Origin: Takakia lepidozioides
Lineage: Eukaryota; Streptophyta; Takakiopsida; Takakiales; Takakiaceae
Reading direction: 5' to 3'
Length of the DNA stretch: 64,000 nt
Assembly: GCA_030704615.1 (NCBI GenBank)
Contig: CM060731.1
Location: 35,340,001 to 35,404,000, forward strand
This document shows, piece by piece, positions 21,227-31,249 of the stretch; the stretch's first letter is position 1, and each line of letters begins with the position of its first letter. The notes under the pieces were generated by a model. It worked only from the letters and a program-made list of their open reading frames with translations, was not told the DNA's origin and did no database searches. Made by a program: the position numbers and the translations under genes.

Positions 21227-22127
21227 GGCCTCACGACATAGCGAGAACGCACAGCAGGGAGGAGATGGGCACAGAAGAGAAGAGTGAAGAGCAAAATGAG
21301 AGCGAGGCCGGCGGAAGAGGGATATATCATTGCTGCACTGCCAATGTCGTATGCGGCAGAACTTCTATTCCTCCGACATGTGTGCTTTTATTAGACAAAT
21401 CCGCACCAGTTTCAGGACAGTTTGCAAAACTCCCTCACCGTAAGGCGGGTATTTGCTCTCTGGAGCCCAATTTTGGCGCCGTTATTGGTTGCACTCCCGA
21501 GCCTTCAGCCGGGTATTTGGTTTCTGGACCCCAATTTCGGCGCCGTTATTGGCTGCACTCCGGTGGCTTCAGCCGAGTATTTGGTTTCCGGACCCCAATT
21601 TCGGCGCCGTTATTGGCTACACTCCGGAGGCTTCAGCCGGGTATTTGGTTGGCGGAGCCCAATTTCGGCACCGTTATTGGCTTCACTCCCGAGCCTTCAG
21701 CCGGCTATTTCTTTTCCTGTGCCCAATTACGACGTCGTTATACCCAACCATCCTGCACTTCTGCAACAGTACTATCCACGGTTATAGGTCGCCATTGCGT
21801 TTTCGGAGTCTGCAAACCCGGATCCTAATTCCGCTTGCGTCCCTTCCTCTGGGGTAATTTCGATGTCGTTATTGGCCAGAATGTTTTCTATGACCTGGCC
21901 TGGCGGTCCATGAGCTTGGGCTCCAAGTCATGAGCGGATACTGGTACTTATGAGAGGAGTGCTTCTAGCATGAGCGCGGAAATCTTCGAAAACCTTCTCT
22001 TCTTATACTACTTTCGATTATTTTATCGTTTTGGGCTCGAAAAAAATCTGTCGAAATTTGAAGTGTGTTACTTGGCGGCTCATGGGTGAGCCATGCCCGC
22101 TCATGAGCTCATGGAATAGCAACCCCC
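20867..22127 (-). repeat. Right inverted arm of the fold-back element
   Basis: Reverse-complement copy of the left arm, somewhat longer because it carries more or less decayed 64-bp units (positions 21,481, 21,545, 21,609, 21,673, then degraded near 21,736 and 21,868) and about 100 bases of unmatched sequence near 21,760-21,850. It ends with gctcatggaatagcaaccccc. Confidence 0.7.
21455..21760 (-). repeat. 64-bp tandem array in the right arm
   Basis: The landmark gttattgg recurs at 21,481, 21,545, 21,609 and 21,673 with the same 64-bp period as the left arm, in reverse orientation. Three frames stay open across it, which produces long but meaningless translations. Confidence 0.85.
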
Positions 22128-22140
22128 TGGCCAGAGCTCA

Positions 22141-22760
22141 GTCAACATCATGCCACTCTCCACCTTGTCAAAGTTAGGATTGAACATGACAGAGGAGTCT
22201 CCATTAACTATCAGACTGGCTGATCAACGACAGATAAGACCAGTGGGTCACATAGTGAATGTTCGGCTAAAGACCGGAGGCTATACGTACGTGGTAGATT
22301 TCCAAATCATAGATTTTCCCATTGATGAGTACTCCTACGCACTCCTACGCACTCCTACTAGGGAGGCCATGGTTGGTCCAGTCCCGAGCTCGAATGGACT
22401 GGGGGGCAGGTACCATCACTTATGGGATAAAACCTTACACGACTACAGTCACTTTTCTTTCGGGAGCAACTCACCATGAAACAGATGAGGATCGATATGG
22501 CAGTGGGAGGAGAATCACCCAAGATGGTGAAGGTTGGATTCCATTTGACAGTGGAACAGGCGGCAGAGTACCAGGCCTTGTTCAAAGAATTTAGAGACAT
22601 CTTCGCGTGGTCCTACACCAAGTTGAAGGGGGTGCCGTCTTATGTGGCCATACACTCTATTCCCCTGAATCCGGGAGCTACACCATGACGGCAGCGAGAA
22701 AGGAGGGTGAATCCCAATCTGGCTCTTCTCATCAAAGTAGAAATAAAAAAACTGCCGTAG
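22141..22760 (+). pseudogene. Ty3/gypsy protease-RT start remnant
   Basis: Begins at the right edge of the fold-back element with S-S-V-N-I-M-P-L-S-T-L and T-I-R-L-A-D-Q-R, the second half of a plant gypsy protease region; the D-T/S-G active site itself is missing. From 22,500 a second segment reads F-A-W-S-Y-T-K-L-K-G-V-P and P-L-N-P-G-A-T-P, the typical entry to reverse transcriptase. Frames change several times and RT proper is absent. It comes from a different element family than 16.5-17.8 kb. Confidence 0.65.
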
Positions 22761-22986
22761 TGCAACTACCACAAACGGGCAGAGTTCAAGAAAACAAAAC
22801 TCGCGGCCTTCCTAAGGGCTCACTTAGCCTCTAATGGTAAGCCGGAACCCAATTTATCAGGATATGCCAAAAAGATAATTCAATCAATCCCGGAGAGGAT
22901 GTCAAAAATGCGGAAGAACCACTCACCCAATTGAGTCAGTGACATTGTTGGAGTGAACCACTCACCCAACAAAAAATTGTTGGAGT

Positions 22987-23193
22987 GACATTGTGTGTTT
23001 GCATTGCGGCCAACGAGGTCACCCCTTGGACAAATGTCCTCATAGACCAGTGGACCAGCCTACGTCGGCCACCATTCAACAAGTAGAGAGGAATTTGGAA
23101 GGGCAGCAAGCACCCTTCCTGGATCAGTATACCACTGAACCACCTAACCCTCTACCACACAAGCATAGCATGTATTTTGCTACTCCAACGTAG
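22987..23193 (+). pseudogene. Gag zinc-knuckle fragment
   Basis: Contains an intact CCHC knuckle, C-L-H-C-G-Q-R-G-H-P-L-D-K-C-P, followed by a short Gln/Pro-rich tail and a stop. In a normal element Gag precedes protease, so finding it after the protease/RT piece shows that segments were joined from different copies. Confidence 0.7.
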
Positions 23194-23560
23194 ATAGCAC
23201 AACGGCCTAGGACAGATCAGGTAGGCCCATCATATTTTGGGGCAATGCAACTATGGGACAGGATTCCCGAGCAGCCTATTCAAATCCTACGGCTCAGATA
23301 GCCCAGGGTTCTTCTAATACGTGGTCTCCCCCTGAAGATGTAAGGGTGCAGGGAGGGCAGCAGGCGTCCACTTTGGCGCCACCCCAGCAGCAGACCAATA
23401 TACATCCAGGGCATTTGTCTTGTCAACAGGAGAGGCTCTCCTACACCCTCCGAAGAACTTGCCCCACCTTCCACCTCATCCCTCCCATCCTCTGAGCTCT
23501 GTGATGCATCAGTTCCACTCTGCCTCTCAAAAATTCCGTCCTCTCCTTGGGGACTGTCCA
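23194..23560. other. Retrotransposon-like debris without clear gene
   Basis: A Gln/Pro-rich open segment continues on the plus strand (23,253-23,495), probably Gag tail sequence. No motif. Confidence 0.35.
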
Positions 23561-23569
23561 CCTCACCTC

Positions 23570-25767
23570 CTAAGAATCTTCTGCCTCTTCTCCCCCACTT
23601 TCCTTAGCAGAATCCAAGACAAATCTATGAGCATGACGGGCTCTAATAGTTGTTGCCTCCTCACTCATCTTCATTTTCTTGAGGCTTGCCTTGTCTAAAA
23701 TCTGCTGTACACGACTAGGTTCGGAAGACCTCCTAATGGACACCGAAGCAAGCCGGGCAGCATAAGTAGGAAGGATGTAGTCTCTTTCTGGACTAGGCAT
23801 GAAATCCCCCCTGGCAAAAAAAGGCATGTTCCTCCTGCCCATGAACTGCGGTGTAGACGTCCCTCCTGCAGTACTTGACATCCTGCAGTAAGAACAAATC
23901 CACTTTAAGAATGTCAATACCAGCAGAAGAAAAAAAAGGTCTTTCAATGAAGTAAGAGAGCAGGGAGGTGCCTCACGAAATCAGGAGGCAACTTACAATG
24001 CGATCACTCACTTGTAAACCGGGGGCTCCTCGGCCTCGATCCCAACTTGTACCTCCCCCACCTCCTTCTCGGATTCTTCCTCATCCTCCAAGGATGCCTC
24101 TTCCTCATTCGGCAGACATTTAGCCGCTGCAAGTTCGGAATTGTGAAGGGCAGTATCTGGCTCAAAGGCGAAGACATGCCTGTCGGACAACGTCCCTGCC
24201 CACATTGAAGCACTTGAGGGACAGAGCGGGCGGATAGTAGCATGCGGCATGCAATTGCAATCGGGCCAGGGGAAAAACAGTGCACGTGAAGGCTTACCCG
24301 TGCCGCATGTGAGGTCAAGAATCCACCCTTGGACATCCAAGCAAGTCTCCATGAGGGTTTGGATGAAAGCAGGGCTCCGGGTCCGGCTGTACCGCCACGG
24401 TTTGTCTGTCTTTGTGTCCTTCGGCATACTGGAGTGAGGCACATAGTTGTAGAGGACATCATAGGTAACAGGGTCCACAGCGGCATCAACAAGACGATCG
24501 TTGTTGCGGAATTTGAACGTAGACCCTCTCTTCACAAAACAATATGCCTCAAACACCAATGTCTGCACATCCAACAAAAGTGGATCAACTCCAAGGTCTA
24601 GTTTAGATACACCACATTATGAAGTGAATGCAATAGATTGATAACTTACACTGTGGCCCTCTGTTCACAACCCCTGTGTATTGATGCAGAACCATTTTTT
24701 GAGGAGGACCGGGGTGACACTTTTTGGTGTCCACCTTGCCACAACATTCTCTGTGGTCTTCCCTCTTGTGGCAAGGACCACCATACATCCACCGTCATCC
24801 AGAAGCATCCCCGCCAGCCCAAACCCGGCTCTCCAGTAGTCCTCAGTAAACCTGTTCTAGGTGGGCACACCATCCAGGCCCTCCAGCAGCTCCCCATCTG
24901 GAATATCGAGGAGAATCATATCGCAGGCTCTCTCCACCTCAACCCCCCCCCCCTGAGTGCTCTTGTAATCATGCTCACAGCCGTGAAGAATTCCATCATG
25001 GCTTCCAAACTAGGGGTGTCTTTAGGCTCTGTACCGGCAGCCCTCTTCTTGGCTTTCCCCTTCAGCTCCTCCAAAGACTTGTTGTGTGCCACCTTCTTCG
25101 CCATAGCAGCCAGAGCATCAAAGAAGCTCTCATTGACGCATTGGATGATGGTTGGGGGTTCTAGCTTTGGCCTCTGCGGAAACGTCACCGCCGAATACCG
25201 CCGTGTAGGCTCGTCCTCAAATTCCAACTTCTTGGCAGAGCCAGTCCCAGTCCGAACTGAACCCGGACGACCGGTGACTTGGTAGCAATAGCAGCAGTCG
25301 CAGGACCTTGAACAAAGTCGTCGTCGGAGTCACTCCCTTGGGGCCCCTCCTGCGCCTCCTTTGGTAACCCGGTGGTTTTCTGTTTTTTGGGGGTTACTGT
25401 ACTCCCCTGTTTCCGTGTCCTTTTCTTCTGACCTTTGTTCTTCTCATTCAATTTCTCCTGAATACCTGCCTAAGCAATCTCTGCCGCTTTCCTGGACTTG
25501 GCAAGCGCTTTCGCCTCCTTTGGACCCAGCGGAGCCCGGTTTCTTCGGGCCTCCGCATCCAGCTTGAATTGAAACTCGGATGAGTCGAATGAGCCGGGCG
25601 GAAGGTCCATATACCAAGGGCAGTCGCACAAATGTTCCAGATGCCACTCCTTCACGATAACATCAGTGTACATGGAATCAGCCCCAAGGTTCCTCCATGC
25701 GAGGAAGAATGGCGGCTCGAAGGACAGACGACCTTTCTCCAAAAGGGAGAACTTGCAGTACCTAAGA
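23570..25767 (-). pseudogene. Amino-methyltransferase-like family, copy B (broken)
   Basis: Reads on the minus strand in the same order as copy A. The first exon starts after an acceptor (ttcttag) at about 25,763 with Y-C-K-F-S-L-L, then M-Y-T and C-P-W-Y-M-D-L-P. A Lys-rich segment and C-V-N-E-S-F follow. The motif IV-like D-M-I-L-L-D-I-P-D-G is near 24,920-24,890, then G-C-M-V-V-L-A. After an intron, exon 24,562-24,298 is exactly 265 bases, as in copy A, and encodes T-L-V-F-E-A-Y, S-P-A-F-I-Q-T-L and W-I-L-D-L-T-C-G-T-G. The next exon reads S-D-R-H-V-F-A-F-E-P-D and an acidic tail. In-frame stops (near 25,471, 24,857 and 24,664), a frameshift near 25,210 and one at the C run near 24,950, and a damaged acceptor near 24,217, show it is dead. 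A last segment at 23,947-23,570 is probably its 3' exon. Confidence 0.68.
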
Positions 25768-25889
25768 AACACACACAGAATGAGGTCCCGGGAACGAGGT
25801 AAATTTTAGGGAATAAAACTGCAAAATACACGCCGAATTTCTATACGGGGTTGGCCCGGTGGTCTTGGCTCTCCGGGGTGTCCTGCAAT

Positions 25890-26755
25890 GAAAGTGGAAT
25901 TTCGGCGCCATTTTTGCCAGCCACCCCAGGGAAATTCGGCGCCATTTTCCTAGGTTGGGGCGGAAAATGGCTAAGTCCCAGAACTGACTGGGCCCGGAAC
26001 TAGAAAAATGGCGCCAAATTTCTTGTTTCGGTGCCAGCAACCCCAGGGACTTAGCCATTTTCGGGGCCCTGAACTGGAAATTCGGCGCCATTTTCCCAGG
26101 TTGGGGCCGAAAATGGCTAAGCCCCAGAACTGACTGGGCCAGGAATTGGAAAAATGGCGCCGAGTTTCCAGTTTCGGTGCCAGCAACCCCAGGGACTTAG
26201 CCATTTTCGGGGCCCCGAACCATTTTCCCAGGTTGGGGCCGAAAATGGATGTCCCAGAACTGATTGGGCCCGGAACTGGAAGAATGGCGCCAAATTTCCA
26301 GTTTCGGTGCCAGCCACCCCAAGGACTTAGCCATTTTCGGGGCCCTGAACTGGAAATTCTGTGCCATTTTCCCAGGTTGGGTCGAAAAATGGCTATCCCA
26401 GAACTGACTGGGCCCGGAACTGGAAAAATGGCACCGAATTTCCAGTTTCGGTGCCAGCCACCCCAGGGACTTAGCCATTTTCGGGAACCTGAACTGGAAA
26501 TTCGGCGCCATTTTCCCAGGTTGGGGCGGAAAATGGCTAAGTCCCACAACTGACTGGGCCCGAAACTGGAAAAATGACGCCGAATTTCCAGTTTCGGTGC
26601 CAGCCACCCTAGGGACTTAGCCATTTTCGGGGCCCTGAACTGGAAATTCGGCGTCATTTTCCCAGGTTGGGGCGAAAAATGGCTAAGTCCCAGAACTGAC
26701 TGGGCCCTGAACTGGAAAAATGGCGCCGAATTTCCAGTTTCGGTGCCAGCCTGTT
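25890..26755. repeat. 146-bp satellite array
   Basis: The landmark ctgactgggcc (one copy ctgattgggcc) occurs at 25,984, 26,130, 26,260, 26,404, 26,550 and 26,696: a basic period of 146 bp, with one unit shortened to 130 and one to 144. Each unit contains two facing copies of an aatggcgccgaatttcc-type core, so every monomer is itself an imperfect palindrome. The array stays open in one frame for 298 codons, which is an artefact of repetition (period not a multiple of three, but stops are rare). Confidence 0.9.
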
Positions 26756-26759
26756 GCGC

Positions 26760-28480
26760 ACCTCCCTTCGGTAAGCTCCCCTTCAAGTCATAGTTACTCG
26801 CTTTGATGCGCGCGCCTAACTCCCAACCTGGCCGTCGGGCCAACTTGGAGCTTCGACTGCTCGCCAAGACATAACGGTCCCCCTTTACTCTTTCCAGAAA
26901 CCCTCCACCAATTTGGGCCTAGTGGAAATTCCCTTTGGTGGATGACAATCCGAAATAGCTCCCCACTCCTTGGTCGCTTTCCGGCTCGCACGCTTACTCA
27001 TTAGTTTTTGGTCACCAACGGGCTTGCACCGTTCTCGGGGTTATTACTCCCTATATATACTTCTGTGATTGTCCGCAGGGGTTTCACAAACAACCATGCC
27101 ATTTTATGGTGAACCACCACGAAGACCCTCGATTCCCGGTGGTGAGTCGCGGTGAGTCTTGGCCCACCCACCACGGCCCCATTGGACCGTGATGTGTCCC
27201 AAGACTCCCCACGACTCCCACCAGAAGGTCTCTGCCCCATGGTGACTCCTATGCCACCCCCACTAAGTCCCACTAAGCTACCACCACCCCTTGTGGAGCC
27301 ACCCCCACCGCAACCCGGTGTGCGGGCTCCACCTAGTGAGCACCTCCGCCTCCTTGAGTACCTTGGGCACCCAAGGGTGCTTCAGCCCCCTGTACCTATT
27401 GCGGCCACCGCCCCCACCACATGGGCAACCCCTCAGCGTCCCGACCCCCTGCCCTCAAGGCAAAGGGCCGCGACACACACCCCTACCAACAGGGAGTCGA
27501 TGCCCTCATCGACTTGTCCATTTTATAGAAACGAACATCCAAGTTGTGGCGTCCCACATCAAGGAGTTTGTTTCCGCACCATGGCGTCCCATGGCAAAGA
27601 ACCAAACCCCACACTTGACTCTACTCTCCACTAGCTAGTTCGGCCGACTTTCTCCAAGTCCCGGCCAAGGGTGGAGCCTCTCAAGCTCCTCCCAGTGCAC
27701 TCTTCTTGGCCCACTTCACGGCCAATGAACGATCCTCCCTGAGGATCGAATCGCCTTACTGCAACAACATTGCTTGCGACCGCTCATGATGCCGCTTTTG
27801 GCATCACCTTGAGCAAAGGTTCACCTTGAACCCTTTTTGACTAGGAAGATAACCTTGAACCAATCGTGCGCCCCAATCACTACAATTGCGTCCGCCTTGG
27901 AATGCTGGCCTGAGGTACAGGAACACGCCGAAGCCGCACTACGACTTTGTTCCAAGGCTACACGATTATAGTACGTGAACGGAAGCACGTAGCTTCCGCG
28001 TTAGCCCGCACTACAAGACAACCCCCTCGGTAGCGCAGTCATAGCATGCGCTAGGTGCGCACTAGCACGTGAACTCCCAAAGAAGGCGCAAGTTTCTTTG
28101 CCCTTTGGATGGGAGTCACTCGATTTCGGCAGTGCGCAAACACACGATTAATCCAATTTACCTCTCCCACTTTTGTAAGCTAGCATGCATTCTACACACT
28201 AGCCAATCATACCATGCATCACCATTCCAAACAAAATAGGAGGCGCAACATTTGGAAACCATTTCATTTATAACAAAATTTGTACAACACAAGTTTTTGC
28301 AATCGGATTCCTAAGCTAGCTAAGCCGGGCTAAGCATGCATTTCCTCCCCCACGCTCCAAGGTTGATGTCTCCATCAATGTTTCTTCCGCTTTTGAGGTC
28401 GCCTTTCGAAAGCTGCAACCGCCTCGGATGCGTTTCCATTTCTGAGGCACGCACCCAAGATGCCTCCACTTGATAATAGC
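26760..28480. other. Non-coding stretch; possible LTR debris
   Basis: No gene supported. A Pro-rich frame at 27,152-27,634 is compositionally biased and matches no family known to me. Because the gypsy remnant reads on the minus strand and ends near 28,482, its 3' LTR would be expected here, but I could not fix TG/CA borders or a polypurine tract. Confidence 0.4.
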
Positions 28481-28481
28481 C

Positions 28482-28805
28482 ATTTCATTTCACGAGATAC
28501 TCCGTTTCTCGATTCTTGAACCTCCTTGACCTAAGCACTGCCTCCACTTCGTACTCAGGTTCATTTTCATGATCCAACAGCACATGTGGCGGACGCAACA
28601 CTTGATGCCGATTCAGACGCGCTTCATCTTTGAAGTAAGGCTTCAAAAGGGAGACGTGGAATACCGGATGCACCTTGCTGTTTGCCAGCAGCTCCAATTC
28701 ATACATATCCTCATTCATAACCTTCCGGATGCGAAAGGGTCCCGCATACGGAGGTACGAACTTCGGACTCATTTCCGGATGTAGTCGGAAATTCTTGATG
28801 TTCAA
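28482..28805 (-). pseudogene. Integrase C-terminus with chromodomain-like tail
   Basis: Reads K-F-V-P-P-Y-A-G-P-F-R-I and H-P-V-F-H-V-S-L-L-K, the GPY/F module of gypsy integrases, followed by P-E-Y-E-V-E-A-V-L-R-S-R-R, the start of a chromodomain (first conserved Y-x-V-E strand). The chromodomain is cut shortly after Y-L-V-K. In chromoviruses this domain directs insertion towards particular chromatin. Confidence 0.75.
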
Positions 28806-28906
28806 CCAGACCTCCGTGCCTGCCTCAAACTTAACCTCCCTCCGCTTCCGATTCGCCTACCGTTCATACCGTTTCCTGGCTTTGGCAATGTTGTACTTTG
28901 CGAGCT

Positions 28907-29673
28907 TTAACAAACGCTCGCGTTCTTCCCGCACTTATTATAACAGAACTCTGTCGCGTCCAAGTGCTCCACCCAGTCCGATTGGTCCGCCGACACGTAA
29001 TTCCGCAATATCTGTTTCACCACGGAATTCACCCTTTCCGTTTGGCCGTCCGTTGTAGGTCGGAAGGTGGTGCTCATTTTGAGCCTCGTCCCCATTTTCT
29101 TCCAAAGTACCCTCCAAAATTTACTAGTAAACTTTGGATCGCGGTCCGAGACAATATCCTTCGGGAGTCCATGATGCTTGAAGACGTGGGCGAAATAAAG
29201 TCGTCATGTCTCCTGCGCCGTTGCCGTCTCCTTGGTGGGGTTGAAATGGCCCATTTTACTGAACCTATCCACCACCACCATGATTGCATCGATTTTTTTT
29301 TACAGCGGCATAGCAGTCATGAGTCCATCGAGACACTTTCCCAAGACCCCTCTGGAATCGGCAAGGGTTGTAACAGCGTTGCTTGCTTTTTGTACTCGCT
29401 CCGGTTTTGTTGGCATGTGGTGCATGTCTTGACATACTCCTCAGCCTCCTCCCTTAGTTTGGGCCAAAAATATTCTTTTTTTAAGAGTGTTGCGGTGCGC
29501 TTGGCTCCGCCGTGGCCCGCAAGCGGACCATCATGACATTCTCTCAAAAGACTATCTCTGATCCCTCCCTTCGGCACGTAGAGACGCTTTTGCTTGTACT
29601 GGAGTAGTCCATTTTGCAAGTGGAACTGCGATTTAACCCCTATCCTCAAGTCCCGCATCACGGACTTTGCCAT
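28907..29673 (-). pseudogene. Integrase zinc-binding and catalytic parts, broken
   Basis: The segment 29,673-29,317 contains the HHCC-type N-terminus: H-D-G-P-L-A-G-H and C-T-T-C-Q-Q. The segment 29,095-28,907 holds the end of the core (F-R-P-T-T-D-G-Q-T-E-R-V-N). Between them (29,317-29,095) the D-D part of the catalytic triad is spread over shifted frames. Typical gypsy integrase sequence, not functional. Confidence 0.75.
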
Positions 29674-29832
29674 CTCATTGTTCCATTAAGCCTTCCGGAT
29701 CTTCCTCTGGAGCGTCGTCTCGCCCTTGTACACTAACATGAGCTACTGCTTTCTACTTACAGCATCGGCCACCACATTGTCTCGTCCCGGTTTGTACTGG
29801 ATATCCACGTCGAACACTGCCAAAGTGTCTTG

Positions 29833-30353
29833 CTACTTAAGTTGTTTTGGGGACAACTTAGGCTGCGTGGCAAAATACTTCACCGTGACATTGTCCGTGA
29901 ACACCTTCACCGGGTTGGAACCAACATAGTGGCACCAAAGCTCAAGGCAATGCATCACCGCCTTCATATCTTTCTCGTGCGTTGGCCACCGTCGCTCCAC
30001 TTCATTCAGTTTCTTACTTTTGTAAGCCACTGGACGTCCATTCTACATGAGTACACCTCCAATCGCGAAGTCTGATGCATCCGTATGAATCTCAAATGGG
30101 CGGTCGAACTCCGGGATTTTCAGGATTGAGCTTCCGCCATCCGCTGCTTCAACTCGGCAAAAGCTTGATCACAAAAGGTGTTCCATACCCAGACTTTGGA
30201 TTTACACAGAAGGTCTGACAGCGGCCCCGCGATCTTGGCGAAGTTTCTCACATACTTCCGGTAATAGGAGGCGAGTCTTATAAATGATCGCACTCCCAAG
30301 ACCGAAGTCGGAGGCTCCCAATCCAAAATGATCCTCACTTTTCTGTCATCCAT
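29833..30353 (-). pseudogene. RT thumb/RNase H region, broken
   Basis: 30,353-30,120 reads F-I-R-L-A-S-Y-Y-R-K-Y-V (RT connection) and F-A-E-L-K-Q. 30,030-29,833 reads R-W-P-T-H-E-K-D and D-N-V-T-V-K-Y-F, as in Ty3 RNase H. The join between them is out of frame. Confidence 0.72.
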
Positions 30354-30365
30354 TTTGATCCCATC

Positions 30366-31090
30366 CTATGTAATCACATGCCCCAGGAACTCCACTTTCG
30401 TGACCCCGAATTTGCACTTTGAAGCTTTGGCATACAGCTTCCCTTCCCGTAATTTCTGGAACACCCTTTTTAGATGCTCCAGGTGCTCTTCCTTTGTTTT
30501 CGAGTACACCAAGATGTCGTCGATGTACATGATCACAAAGTCATCCAACCATACCTTGTCCTGCACGCTGTCTTCTCATCGTCTCCTTCCGCCACTCCAA
30601 TTTGATGATAGCCGGAGCGCAAATCAATCTGGCTGAAATACTTCGCTCCTGCCAACCGATCAAAAAGGTCGTCAATCCTTGGCAAAGGGTACCGGTTTTT
30701 TATAGTCACCTTATTTAGAGCCCTGTAATCGACACACATCCGCAGCGTCCCATCCTTCTTGTCCGTGAATAGCACCGGGGCTCCGTAAGGTGACTTACTC
30801 GACCGGATGTACCCCTTTGACATTAGATCTTTGAGCTGAGTCTTCATCTCGACCAACTCTTTGTGGCTCAACCGGTAGGGCGCCTTGGCAGGCGATTCCG
30901 ATCCCGGTATCACCTCAATCTTGTGGTCAACTCTTCTTCGCGGTGGCAAGCCGCTTGGTAAATCCTCCGGCATCACATCCTGGTATTTCTCCAAAATCCC
31001 CTTGATCCAATCTGGGCTCGGCTCTCCATCGCCTTCTCCCTTCACTTCTCTAATGTAGAGCAAAAACTGGGGCTCGTGTGCCTCATCCAC
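30366..31090 (-). pseudogene. Reverse transcriptase with internal deletion
   Basis: 31,090-30,590 gives a clean Ty3 RT start: [10 protein letters not shown] and [13 protein letters not shown]. The YIDD motif follows (M-Y-I-D-D-I-L-V-Y-S) in 30,566-30,366. The strongly conserved stretch between them (normally containing P-F-G-L-x-N-A-P) is missing, so about 30-40 residues were deleted and the frame lost. The catalytic aspartates themselves remain. Confidence 0.8.
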
Positions 31091-31249
31091 GGCCTACTCC
31101 CTTGCTGACAGAAGGTTTATTCGCCCTCCCATGGGTTTGGGCATTTCCGACACTCGTAAAACTTTGCCACCATTCCCACACGGTAGCGTGACTACCCTCT
31201 TGCGGCCATCTATGACCGCTCCGGATCTGCTCAAAACTGTCATCCGCCA

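Larger units (their letters stand above)
17915..22127. mobile_element. Fold-back, Mutator-like element with >1-kb inverted arms
   Basis: The ends are exact inverted repeats: gggggttgctattccatgagc at 17,915-17,935 and its reverse complement at 22,107-22,127. Similarity continues inward for about 1.05 kb on the left (to about 18,968) and 1.26 kb on the right (from about 20,867). Each arm includes a 64-bp tandem array and the first part of a gene. The roughly 1.9-kb centre holds different 3' halves of two convergent genes, the right one with a SWIM zinc finger as in Mutator-like transposases. Long terminal inverted repeats carrying promoters of two convergent genes recall MuDR. No 9-bp target duplication was found at the edges (ctaggaggt and tggccagag), and the flanking retrotransposon pieces differ, so the insertion site has been rearranged. 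Confidence 0.7.
28482..31245 (-). mobile_element. Ty3/gypsy (chromovirus-like) retrotransposon remnant
   Basis: From high to low coordinates the minus strand carries the end of the protease region (about 31,240-31,100), reverse transcriptase (31,090-30,366), RNase H (30,353-29,833), integrase (29,673-28,907) and the C-terminal module with a chromodomain-like end (28,805-28,482). The order PR-RT-RH-IN identifies Ty3/gypsy. Gag and the protease active site are missing at the 5' side, where unrelated coding sequence begins at about 31,250. Many frame breaks make it inactive. Confidence 0.88.

Noticed and set aside
21214-21857. Three overlapping plus-strand frames of 121-204 codons
   Set aside because: They translate the 64-bp array of the right arm; all three frames are open because the unit lacks stops.
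25971-26867. A 298-codon minus-strand frame, with further frames on both strands
   Set aside because: It lies within the 146-bp satellite; repetition of the same phrases (F-R-P-N-L-G-K-W) reflects the monomer, not a protein gene.
27152-27634. Pro-rich frame of 160 codons
   Set aside because: Composition-driven; no start context, motif or splice support, and a second frame is open in parallel.
28021-28080. tRNA-like segment with tagcgcagt
   Set aside because: No box B and no pairing acceptor stem; chance resemblance.
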